DNA from: Miltoncostaea sp036826475 | Lineage (GTDB): Bacteria; Actinomycetota; Thermoleophilia; Miltoncostaeales; Miltoncostaeaceae | Assembly (NCBI GenBank): GCA_036826475.1 | Contig: DAISWG010000001.1 | Coordinates: forward strand, 34,176 to 98,175 | Direction of reading: 5' to 3' | DNA: 64,000 nucleotides | The notes under the pieces: model-generated | What the model was told of the DNA's origin: nothing | The model's input: the letters and a program-made list of their open reading frames with translations, nothing else | Database searches by the model: none | Shown here: one piece after another, positions 56,553 through 64,000 of the stretch | How the letters are laid out: each line of letters starts with the position of its first letter | How positions within the stretch are numbered: the stretch's first letter is position 1 | Position numbers and translations under genes: made by a program

Positions 56553-59411
56553 CTACTCGGTGACCCGCAGCGCGACCGCGGGACGGATCGCGGCGGCGCG
56601 CGCCGACGGGATGGCCGTGGCCGCCAGCGCCCCGGCCAGCGCCGCCCCCAGCATCGCGGCGATCGTGCCCCACGGGGCGCTGAACGGGATGGACGACTCG
56701 CCGAACGCGTCCGAGCGGGTGGCCAGGAGCCAGCACGAGAGCACCGCGAGGCCCCCGCCGATGAGGAGCCCGCGGGCCGCGATGAACCCCGATTCGAGCA
56801 CGAACGCCCGGCGGACGGTCGTCGAGGGCAGGCCCATCGCCCGCAGCATCCCGATCTGGCGGCGGCGCTCGCGGACGGCGCGCACCATCACCACCGCCAG
56901 GCCGCCCACCCCGATCACCAGACCCAGCGCCACGAAGCCCTGCGCCAGGGCCATGAACGCCCGGTTGGCCCCGAGGGCGCGGTCGACCACGGCCCGCAGC
57001 GACTCCGCGTCGGCCCCGTGGTCGACCATGTCCGCGGTGATGCCGGCGGCCACGGCGCCGGGGTCGGCGCCCGGCGCCGTGGCCACGAACGCGCGGCTCG
57101 ACACGGCGTCGGCGCCGAGGACGTCGCGGGCGGTCCGCGACGAGACCATCACGCCGCCGTACGCCCAGTCGGCCTCGACGATGCCCGCGACCCGCAGCCG
57201 GCGGCTGCGGCCGCTCGCGGGGTCGCGCATCACCACCGACTCCCCCGCCTCCACGTAGTGCGCCTCCGTGCCGCCGCCGGTCTGGAGGAACCAGTCGGGC
57301 ACGATCGCGGCGTGCGGGTCGCGCAGCACCGCCTCCCAGGCGGCCCGGTCCGTCGCGTAGCGCGGGTCCCGCTGCCCCAGCGCGGGGGTGCCGCGGGCCA
57401 GCAGGCGCGCGTCGAAGCCGGTCATGTGCCAACGGCCGAACTCGGGGTGGCGGGGCGCCGAGAACTCGGGGAGCGCCCGCAGCAGCGGGGCGACGCCCGT
57501 CACCCCGGGCCGCGCGGCCAGCGCCGCCGCGGGCACCGGGTTCCCCGGGCTCGAGTCGGTGACCACCGTGTAGCCGGCGCCGATGTCCCCGACGTACCGC
57601 GGCGCCTGCTGCCCGTAGAGGTGGGTGATGACGCTCATGAACACGAGGCCGAAGATGACGAGCGCGAACATCCCCATCTGCATCGCCGTGCGGAAGGGCC
57701 GCGCGAGCGGGTAGGCGAGCCCCAGGCGCGCCGCGAGGCCCCCGCGCGGCGCGCGGGCCGCGGCGCGCATCCACAGGCCGGAGTCGAGGGTCGCCAGGCA
57801 GATGCCGGCGGCGCACATCACGACCCCCTGGGCCACGAAGCCCTGGATCCCGGCGCGCTCGAACGTGTCGGGCAGGACGACGACGCAGACGGCCCCCCAC
57901 GCCAGGATGGCCAGCGCGGCGGCGGTGACGACCGGGCGGGGGCGCGTGACGGTGGCGAGGACGCCCGCGACGCCGCCGATCACGAGCACCGGTCCGACGA
58001 GGGCCGGGAACCACGCGCCGCCCTGCGCGAGCCCTGCCGCCGAGGCGGCCACGCCGAGCGCCAGGGCGGCGGCCGCGGCCATCCGGATGCGGCCGGCCGA
58101 GCGCCGCCACGGGGGCGCGGGGAGGTCGCGGATCGCGCGGATCACGTTGAGCCGCGCGGTCCGGGCGCTGGTGAGCCAAACGGTCAGCAGCGAGATCGCC
58201 GCGCCGATGCCGAAGCCCAGCAGCACGCTGCCCGGCGGGACCGCCAGGCGCAGGCCCAGGTCGCCCTCGACGTCGGCGAAGATGCGGGCCGCGACGGCGA
58301 CCACCACCCGGGCCACCCCGATGCCGGCCAGGGCCCCGAGCGCCGCGCCAGCCACGGCGTACACGGCGCCCTCCATGGCGAACGCCCGGACCATCGCCAG
58401 CCGCTTCAGCCCCAGGGCCCGCAGCGTGCCGAGCTGGCTCCGGCGCTCGTCGGCGAGCATCACGAACACGTTCACCAGCAGCAGGATCCCGGCGATGACG
58501 GCCACGGCGCCGATGGCGCCGAACGCCGCGGTGAAGGACCGGCCCGCCTCGTCGGCCTGGTCGAGCAGGTCGCGCTTCACCGGCTGCACGGTCACGGCGG
58601 CGACCGGCGCCATCGCGCCCGCCGCGACCGCCCCGACCTCGTCGGTGCGGCCCGCGCCGCCGAACACCCCGCCGCCGTTCGAGATCAGCACCAGGCCCTC
58701 CGGGGGCGGCGCCCCCGGCGCCGTCCCGATCGCCGCGACCGTGCCGGGGGGCACGATCGCGTTGACGCTCTCCGCGTCGGACGCGTCGCCCAGCCCGGCG
58801 AGCCCCACGCCGGGGACGACGCCGGCCACCCGCAGGGTCTCGGCGCCGCCGGCGGCGATCACGCGGATCCGCGCCCCCGGGGCGACGCCCAGGCCGCGCG
58901 CGGCGTCCTCCTCGAGCACCACCTCGCCCGGCCGGGGGGCGACCACGCCGGCCAGCCCGGTGTCCCGTGCGGAGCCGCCGAAGACCCGCGACCGCGCGAC
59001 GTCGAGCTCCAGCAGCCGCAGGTGGGGCTCCGCGCGCCGCGGCCCGGTCACGGTGACGCCGACTGCGGGGGCGCGCAGCGCGGTGGTGACCGACGCGCCC
59101 TCCGGGAGCCGGGCCGCGACCGCCCGCGACGCCGCGCCGACCCGGCCGGCGGGCACCCGCACCAGCTCGTCCACCGGTCCCAGCTCGGCCCGCGCCACGT
59201 CGCGGACGGACGCGCGCAGGCTGTCCCCCACCAGGATCGACGACGTGATGATGGCGGCCCCCAGCAGGCAGCCCGTCAGCACCAGCGCGCCCTCGCCGCG
59301 GCGCCGCAGCACATTGCGCAGCGCCAGCCGGCGGATGAGCGGCGCCCGCAGCGCGTCGTGCACGGCGATCAGCGCCGGCACGGCGACGAGCGCCAGGAGC
59401 AGGGGGATCAC
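56553..59411 (-). CDS. FtsX-like ABC transporter permease, two modules in one chain
   Basis: A 952-residue membrane protein. An N-terminal membrane segment is followed by a large external domain of about 200 residues and three clustered segments near 290-420. Several middle segments and a second external domain of about 190 residues come next, then three final segments near 820-940. Each triplet is an FtsX-type domain (R-S-Q-L-G-T-L-R-A-L-G-L in the first, R-R-Q-I-G-M-L-R-A-M-G-L in the second). Such transporters act on lipoproteins or export peptides. The ATG overlaps the ATPase stop by four bases (ATGA). Confidence 0.9.
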   Translation of the reverse strand: MIPLLLALVAVPALIAVHDALRAPLIRRLALRNVLRRRGEGALVLTGCLLGAAIITSSILVGDSLRASVRDVARAELGPVDELVRVPAGRVGAASRAVAARLPEGASVTTALRAPAVGVTVTGPRRAEPHLRLLELDVARSRVFGGSARDTGLAGVVAPRPGEVVLEEDAARGLGVAPGARIRVIAAGGAETLRVAGVVPGVGLAGLGDASDAESVNAIVPPGTVAAIGTAPGAPPPEGLVLISNGGGVFGGAGRTDEVGAVAAGAMAPVAAVTVQPVKRDLLDQADEAGRSFTAAFGAIGAVAVIAGILLLVNVFVMLADERRSQLGTLRALGLKRLAMVRAFAMEGAVYAVAGAALGALAGIGVARVVVAVAARIFADVEGDLGLRLAVPPGSVLLGFGIGAAISLLTVWLTSARTARLNVIRAIRDLPAPPWRRSAGRIRMAAAAALALGVAASAAGLAQGGAWFPALVGPVLVIGGVAGVLATVTRPRPVVTAAALAILAWGAVCVVVLPDTFERAGIQGFVAQGVVMCAAGICLATLDSGLWMRAAARAPRGGLAARLGLAYPLARPFRTAMQMGMFALVIFGLVFMSVITHLYGQQAPRYVGDIGAGYTVVTDSSPGNPVPAAALAARPGVTGVAPLLRALPEFSAPRHPEFGRWHMTGFDARLLARGTPALGQRDPRYATDRAAWEAVLRDPHAAIVPDWFLQTGGGTEAHYVEAGESVVMRDPASGRSRRLRVAGIVEADWAYGGVMVSSRTARDVLGADAVSSRAFVATAPGADPGAVAAGITADMVDHGADAESLRAVVDRALGANRAFMALAQGFVALGLVIGVGGLAVVMVRAVRERRRQIGMLRAMGLPSTTVRRAFVLESGFIAARGLLIGGGLAVLSCWLLATRSDAFGESSIPFSAPWGTIAAMLGAALAGALAATAIPSARAAAIRPAVALRVTE

Positions 59412-60127
59412 ACCCCGACCGCCACCTCGGCCGGGACCCCGTCGGCCACCACCCGGCCGTCGCGCATGCGGATGAGGCGCGGCGCCGAGGCGCCGATCCC
59501 GGGGTCGTGGGTCACGATCACCAGGCTCTGCCCGGCGTCGTGGACCTCGCGCAGCAGATCCATCACCTCGGCGGCCGTCTCGCTGTCGAGGTTGCCCGTC
59601 GGCTCGTCCGCCCAGATCAGCTCGGGCTCGGCGACCAGCGCCCGGGCGATCGCGACCCGCTGCTGCTCGCCGCCCGACAGCTCGGCGGGGCGGTGGCGGG
59701 CGCGGCCGCCGAGGCCGACCCTCTCCAGCATGGCCCGCGCACCGTCGCGCGCGTCGTGCGCGCGCACGCCCAGCAGCAGCAGGGGCAGCTCGACGTTCTC
59801 CTCGGCGCTGAACACCGGGATCAGGTTGAAGCTCTGGAACACGAAACCCATGTGGCGGGCGCGGTGGGCGGTGCGCCGCGCGTCGGGCATCGCGTGGACG
59901 TCCTCCCCGCCCACCAGCACGCGGCCGCCGTCGATCTCGTCGAGCCCGGACATGCAGTTCAGGAGCGTCGTCTTGCCCGAGCCGGAGGGCCCCATCACCG
60001 CCACCAGCTCGCCCCGGGCGATGGCGAGGTCGACCGCCCGCAGGGCCGGCACCTCGAGCGCGCCGGTCCGGTAGACCTTGCGGACCCCCTCCGCCAGGAG
60101 GACGGGCGTCCCGGGGGCGGTGCTCAC
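59408..60127 (-). CDS. LolD/MacB-type ABC transporter ATP-binding protein
   Basis: A 239-residue ATPase. Walker A is G-P-S-G-S-G-K-T-T, the Q-loop V-F-Q-S-F-N-L-I-P is typical of the LolD/MacB group, the signature is L-S-G-G-E-Q-Q-R-V, and Walker B is L-I-W-A-D-E-P-T-G-N-L-D. It pairs with the FtsX-like permease. The GTG overlaps the oxidoreductase stop (GTGA), so transport is co-translated with a flavoprotein, which is unusual. Confidence 0.93.
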   Translation of the reverse strand: MSTAPGTPVLLAEGVRKVYRTGALEVPALRAVDLAIARGELVAVMGPSGSGKTTLLNCMSGLDEIDGGRVLVGGEDVHAMPDARRTAHRARHMGFVFQSFNLIPVFSAEENVELPLLLLGVRAHDARDGARAMLERVGLGGRARHRPAELSGGEQQRVAIARALVAEPELIWADEPTGNLDSETAAEVMDLLREVHDAGQSLVIVTHDPGIGASAPRLIRMRDGRVVADGVPAEVAVGV

Positions 60128-61299
60128 GCCGGCACGCCCACCGTCCCGCCGTCCGGGCGCCGGTCGACGACCATGTCGCGCAGGAACGGCGCCAGGAAGC
60201 GGCCGCCCACCTTCGCGACCGGCCACACGGGCGCCGGGTCGGCCGCCCCCTCGGCCGGATCCGCGGCGCCGGACGGCAGCGCGCGACCGCGACGGCCGTC
60301 CCACATCCAGCCCGACAGCGACGGCGGCACCGGCGAGCCGTCCGGCGGCGTCCGGGCGAGCGCCCCGGCGATCTGCCCCGCCGCGACGTCGGCCTGCTGG
60401 CAGGCGATGCCGCCCTGCTTCACCGGGTTGGTGGTCCCGTCGCCGACCGCCCAGACGTCGGCGATCCCGGGCACCCGGGCGTCGTCGCCGGTGGGGATGA
60501 ACCCGAGCGGGTCGGCGGGCAGCCCCTCCAGCCCGGGACCGCGCTGCACCGGCAGCGCGATCGCGCGGTCGGCCCAGATCGTCGACCCGTCGGCGAGCCG
60601 CAGGCACCCGGCGCTCCAGCAGCGGACCTCGGCGCCCGTCCGCACGTCGATGCGCGAGCGGGCGAGCGTGCGCTGGACGGCCGAGCTGGCGTCCGTCCCG
60701 AAGAGCCCCAGCGGCGTCTCCTCCGACGTGACCACGCAGATCGTCACCGAGTCGCCGGCCCCCTGGCCGGCCAGGTGCTCGCGGGTCATGAGGGCCAGCT
60801 CGTAGGCGGCGAGGGGCCAGCCGCAGCCGGGCGGCACCACGATCGCCATCTCCACCCCGGCGCCGCGGAGCGCCCGGTGGCTCACGTCGTCCACCATGCC
60901 GCGGACGGCCTCGACGTCCTGGGGCCCCCGGAACGTCAGCGCCCCGGGCACCGCCGCGACCGGGACGGCGCCGACGGCCACCACGAGGGCGTCGTAGGTC
61001 AGCAGCTCGCCGCCGTCGAGCAGCACGACGTGCCGCGCGGCGTCCACCGACGCGATGCGCCCCGGCACCAGCGTCGCCCCGGCCCGGTGGACGACGTCGG
61101 CCAGGCGCAGGTCGACGGTGGTGCCCAGCCCGAAGGCGCCCGCCGTGGCCGTCCCGGGCACGGTGAACCGGCGCCCGGGGTCGACGACGGTGGCCTCGAC
61201 GGCGTCGCCGGCGAGCTCCCGCAGGGCGAGCACGGCCTCCAGGCCGGCGATGCCGCCGCCCGCGACGAGGACGCGGCGTGGCGAGGTGCGATGCGCCAT
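60124..61299 (-). CDS. FAD/NAD(P)-dependent oxidoreductase (SQR/NDH-2-like)
   Basis: A 391-residue flavoprotein of the pyridine-nucleotide-disulfide superfamily, closest in plan to sulfide:quinone reductase and type II NADH dehydrogenase relatives. The FAD site is V-L-V-A-G-G-G-I-A-G-L-E, V-V-A-V-G-A-V-P marks the end of the first half, and D-V-W-A-V-G-D-G-T-T-N-P-V-K-Q-G holds the second FAD motif. P-P-G-C-G-W-P-L-A-A-Y-E-L shows one Cys, but the Cys pair of true SQR is not clear, so the substrate is open. It is the first gene of the ABC-VIT operon; its promoter region lies between it and ackA. Confidence 0.82.
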   Translation of the reverse strand: MAHRTSPRRVLVAGGGIAGLEAVLALRELAGDAVEATVVDPGRRFTVPGTATAGAFGLGTTVDLRLADVVHRAGATLVPGRIASVDAARHVVLLDGGELLTYDALVVAVGAVPVAAVPGALTFRGPQDVEAVRGMVDDVSHRALRGAGVEMAIVVPPGCGWPLAAYELALMTREHLAGQGAGDSVTICVVTSEETPLGLFGTDASSAVQRTLARSRIDVRTGAEVRCWSAGCLRLADGSTIWADRAIALPVQRGPGLEGLPADPLGFIPTGDDARVPGIADVWAVGDGTTNPVKQGGIACQQADVAAGQIAGALARTPPDGSPVPPSLSGWMWDGRRGRALPSGAADPAEGAADPAPVWPVAKVGGRFLAPFLRDMVVDRRPDGGTVGVPA

Positions 61300-61431
61300 C
61301 ACAGGCGCAGTGTCGGGCGGCCCGCGAGGCGCCTCCATCCGGGACCCCCGCCGACGGGCTGCGGCAATCCCGAAAACGGCGGCGGCACCGGCGCGGGCGT
61401 GGCCGGTCCCCCGCCGTGAGATAACGCAGGG

Positions 61432-62496
61432 GTGCCGACCGGACCGGTCCTGACCGTCAACGCGGGGTCCACCAGCCTGAAGCTGCGGCTGGTGGACGCG
61501 GACGGCGCGTCCGAGGAGGTCGCATCGCTGGAGGGCCTGCCGCCCGGCGTGGCCGCCGTGGGGCACCGCATCGTCCACGGCGGGCCGGGCCTGACCGCCG
61601 CCGCGCTCCTCGACGGCGGGACGGCGGCGGCCCTGAGGGACGCCGCCGCCCTGGCGCCGCTGCACGACCGGCCGGCGATCGACGCGATCGCCGCGGCCCG
61701 CCGGGCGCTGCCGGACGTCCCCCACGTGCTCGTGCCCGACACCGCCTTCCACGCGGCCATGCCGGAGGAGGCCTCGACCTACGCGGTCCCCGCCCGCTGG
61801 CGCGAGGAGTGGGGCGTGCGGCGCTACGGCTTCCACGGCCTGTCCGTGCAGTGGGCGGCGGAGCGGGCGGCGGCGATGCTCGGCCGCGGCGACCTGCGCC
61901 TGGTGGTGTGCCACCTGGGCGGCGGGGCGTCGGTCACGGCGGTGCGCGCCGGCCGGTCGGTGGACACGACGATGGGCTTCGGGCCCCTGGAGGGGCTGGT
62001 GATGGCGACCCGCTCCGGCACGGTCGACCCCGGCGTGCCGCTGCACCTGGTGCTGCGGCACGGGGTGCCGGCGGCCGAGGTGGAGCGGGCGCTGAACGAG
62101 GACAGCGGGCTGCGGGCGCTCGCGGGGACGGGCGACATGCGCCGGGTCGAGGCGGCCGCCGCCGGGGGCGACGCGCGCGCCGCCCGGGCGCTGTCCGTGC
62201 ACGACCACCGGCTGGCCGCCGCCGTCGCGGCGATGACCGCCGCGCTCGGCGGCATCGACGCCCTGGCCTTCACCGGCGGCGTCGGCGAAGGCTCGGGCCG
62301 CACCCGCGCCGAGGCCGCCCGCCGGCTCGCGTTCCTGGGCGTGGCGGTCGACCCCGGCGCGGACCGGGGCGCGGGCGACCGCGAGGTGTCGGCGGCGGGG
62401 GCGCGGGTGCGGACCCTCGTGGTGGGCTCCCGGGAGGACCTGGTGATCGCGCGGTCCGTGCGGGCCGTGCTCGACGCACGCGACGGGGAGGACTGA
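61432..62496 (+). CDS. ackA: Acetate kinase (short form)
   Basis: A 354-residue enzyme that makes acetate and ATP from acetyl phosphate and ADP. The N-terminal V-N-A-G-S-T-S-L-K is the ASKHA phosphate motif with the active-site Asn. R-Y-G-F-H-G-L-S, H-L-G-G-G-A-S-V and D-T-T-M-G-F-G-P-L-E-G family signatures follow, and F-T-G-G-V-G-E near the end. It is about 45 residues shorter than typical AckA, mostly in the loops of the first half. The GTG at 61432 is the first in-frame start. The phosphoketolase starts 1 nt after the stop; together they turn sugar phosphates into acetate and ATP. No phosphotransacetylase is seen. Confidence 0.92.
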   Translation: MPTGPVLTVNAGSTSLKLRLVDADGASEEVASLEGLPPGVAAVGHRIVHGGPGLTAAALLDGGTAAALRDAAALAPLHDRPAIDAIAAARRALPDVPHVLVPDTAFHAAMPEEASTYAVPARWREEWGVRRYGFHGLSVQWAAERAAAMLGRGDLRLVVCHLGGGASVTAVRAGRSVDTTMGFGPLEGLVMATRSGTVDPGVPLHLVLRHGVPAAEVERALNEDSGLRALAGTGDMRRVEAAAAGGDARAARALSVHDHRLAAAVAAMTAALGGIDALAFTGGVGEGSGRTRAEAARRLAFLGVAVDPGADRGAGDREVSAAGARVRTLVVGSREDLVIARSVRAVLDARDGED

Positions 62497-62497
62497 C

Positions 62498-64000
62498 GTG
62501 ACGACGCCGGACGAGCTGCGACGGCTGGACGCCTGGTGGAGGGCCGCGAACTACCTGTCGGTGGGCCAGATCTACCTGCTGGACAACCCGCTCCTGCGCG
62601 AGCCGCTGCGCATCGGCCACGTCAAGCCGCGGCTGCTGGGCCACTGGGGGACCTCGCCGGGACTCAACCTGGTCTACGCCCACCTGAACCGGGCGATCCG
62701 GGCGCGCGAACTCGACGTCCTGTTCGTCACCGGCCCGGGCCACGGCGGGCCCGCCCTGGTGGCCAACGCATGGCTCGACGGCACCTACAGCGAGGTGTAC
62801 CCGCTCGTCACGCGCGACGAGGCGGGCATGCGACGGCTGTTCCGCCAGTTCTCGTTCCCCGGCGGGATCCCCAGCCACGTGGCACCCGAGACGCCCGGCT
62901 CCATCCACGAGGGCGGCGAGCTGGGGTACGCACTGACCCACGCCTACGGCGCGGCGTTCGACAACCCGGACCTGGTGGTCTGCTGCGTGGTGGGCGACGG
63001 CGAGGCCGAGACCGGCCCGCTCGCGGCCAGCTGGCACTCCAACAAATTCCTGGACCCGGCCGGCGACGGCGCGGTGCTGCCGGTGCTGCACCTGAACGGC
63101 TACAAGATCGCCAACCCGACGGTGCTGGCGCGCATCCCGCGGGACGAGCTCGACGCCCTGATGCGCGGGTACGGCCACCGCCCGATCCACGTGGAGGGCG
63201 ACGACCCGGCCGCCGTCCACGTCCGCATGGCCGAGGCGCTGGACGAGGCCCTGGACGCCATCGCCGCGATCCAGGCCGCCGCGCGCGGCGGCGGGCGGCG
63301 GGGCGACCGGCCGGCCGGCCGGCCGGCGTGGCCGATGATCGTGCTGCGCACGCCGAAGGGCTGGACGGGCCCCAGGGAGGTGGACGGCAGGCCGGCGGAG
63401 GGGTCGTGGCGGTCGCACCAGGTCCCGCTCGCCGCCATGGCGCAGCACCCGGAGCACGTCACCGCCCTGGAGGAGTGGATGCGGTCGTACCGCCCCGAGG
63501 AGCTGTTCGACGACGACGGGCGGCCCCGCGACGACCTGCTGGCCCCGGCGCCCGAGGGGACGCGCCGCATGAGCGCGAGCCCGCACGCCAACGGCGGGGG
63601 CCTGCTGCGGCCCCTGGTGATCCCGGACATGCGCGACCACGCGGTCGCGGTCGGCGGGCGCGGCGAGGCGCCCGCGGCGGCCCCCCCCCTCCTCGGGGGG
63701 TTCCTGCGGGACGTGATGGCGCCCAACGAGCCCCACCGCAACTTCCGCATCATGGGGCCCGACGAGACCGCGTCGAATCGGCTCCAGGACGTCTTCGACG
63801 TCACGGACCGCGCGTGGGAGGCCGAGATCCTCCCCACCGACGACCACCTGGCCCCCGGCGGCCGGGTGATGGAGGTGCTCTCCGAGCACCTGTGCCAGGG
63901 GTGGCTGGAGGGCTACCTGCTCACCGGCCGCCACGGCCTGTTCAACTGCTACGAGGCCTTCATCCACATCGTCGACTCGATGTTCAACCAGCACGCGAAG
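62498..64000 (+). CDS. xfp: Phosphoketolase, 5' part
   Basis: The first 501 codons of a protein that normally has about 800. It cleaves xylulose 5-phosphate or fructose 6-phosphate with phosphate to acetyl phosphate, using thiamine diphosphate. Family segments seen: Y-L-S-V-G-Q-I-Y-L near residue 20, L-G-H-W-G-T-S-P-G, T-G-P-G-H-G-G-P-A near 78, the Mg/ThDP site V-V-G-D-G-E-A-E-T-G near 165, and N-G-Y-K-I-A-N-P-T. A C run of nine at 63681-63689 codes A-P-P-L in a variable loop; the frame is intact after it. The gene runs off the window. It starts 1 nt after ackA. Confidence 0.95.
   Translation, partial: MTTPDELRRLDAWWRAANYLSVGQIYLLDNPLLREPLRIGHVKPRLLGHWGTSPGLNLVYAHLNRAIRARELDVLFVTGPGHGGPALVANAWLDGTYSEVYPLVTRDEAGMRRLFRQFSFPGGIPSHVAPETPGSIHEGGELGYALTHAYGAAFDNPDLVVCCVVGDGEAETGPLAASWHSNKFLDPAGDGAVLPVLHLNGYKIANPTVLARIPRDELDALMRGYGHRPIHVEGDDPAAVHVRMAEALDEALDAIAAIQAAARGGGRRGDRPAGRPAWPMIVLRTPKGWTGPREVDGRPAEGSWRSHQVPLAAMAQHPEHVTALEEWMRSYRPEELFDDDGRPRDDLLAPAPEGTRRMSASPHANGGGLLRPLVIPDMRDHAVAVGGRGEAPAAAPPLLGGFLRDVMAPNEPHRNFRIMGPDETASNRLQDVFDVTDRAWEAEILPTDDHLAPGGRVMEVLSEHLCQGWLEGYLLTGRHGLFNCYEAFIHIVDSMFNQHAK

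Noticed and set aside
63309..63326. CCGGCCGGCCGGCCGG repeat inside the phosphoketolase gene
   Set aside because: It codes a short variable loop (R-P-A-G-R-P-A) in frame and is too short and simple to be a repeat element.
1..64000. Search by eye for tRNA, rRNA, CRISPR repeats, transposases and att-like repeats
   Set aside because: None found. Gene order and composition look like ordinary chromosome with no island boundaries.

Overview
The window is very G+C-rich, roughly above 70 percent by eye, and gene-dense. Neighbouring genes often overlap through GTGA or ATGA junctions, and many first genes of transcripts have no leader: a TAnnnT -10 box sits 6-8 nt before the start codon. These traits, an actinobacterial-type LexA box, an ECF42 sigma/DGPF pair and a MocR regulator point to an Actinomycetota chromosome. 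A deep-branching class such as Thermoleophilia is my guess from gene content and is not proven. I saw no rRNA, tRNA, insertion sequence, prophage or CRISPR array, and no gene-free stretch longer than 300 bases.

Layout. 0-3 kb: end of a BrkB/YihY membrane protein, then DGPF protein, ECF42-type sigma factor and a RibD/DHFR-like reductase. 3-7.7 kb: a histidine kinase and a degenerate kinase, divergent from a cyclase-domain/NarL regulator and a rhodanese-methyltransferase fusion. 7.7-12.3 kb: ferric-siderophore ABC importer and a FhuF-like iron reductase. 12.3-17.2 kb: secreted copper-radical oxidase, RecQ helicase, small membrane protein. 17.2-24.4 kb: MocR regulator facing a five-gene FMN-dependent organosulfur operon. 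24.5-26.3 kb: cupredoxin lipoprotein and a sigma/anti-sigma pair. 26.3-30.1 kb: overlapping Stf0 sulfotransferase and sulfatase, a secreted protein and a TauE/SafE carrier. 30.1-33.6 kb: small coupled ORF with a thioredoxin-like protein, zwf, an SOS-boxed 82-residue gene, DUF2231 and a second cupredoxin. 33.7-37.1 kb: OmpR/kinase pair, CBS-HypB-like NTPase fusion, Hsp20. 37.1-40.4 kb: ArsR regulator with a strong operator, divergent from DUF2892-MMPL-AhpD. 40.4-44.5 kb: envelope genes (GDPD, PAP2, LPG-synthase-type membrane protein, thioester surface protein). 44.5-50.4 kb: alcohol dehydrogenase, P-type ATPase, archaeal-type FBP aldolase/phosphatase, SDR. 50.5-55 kb: frameshifted SRPBCC gene and a GNAT-acyl-CoA synthetase. 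55-61.3 kb: small proteins, VIT transporter, ABC exporter, flavoprotein oxidoreductase. 61.4-64 kb: acetate kinase and phosphoketolase, which runs off the end.

Themes. Sulfur is the clearest: sulfonate/sulfone monooxygenases with their own flavin reductase, a sulfotransferase/sulfatase pair, a TauE/SafE carrier and a rhodanese fusion. Central carbon is second: zwf, FBP aldolase/phosphatase, and phosphoketolase with acetate kinase. Copper is a minor theme (radical oxidase, two cupredoxins). The items I find most novel are the flavin reductase-RibA-like fusion, the CBS-HypB-like NTPase, the SOS-boxed small gene, the pseudokinase cluster and a recurring hairpin that carries the stop codon in its loop.
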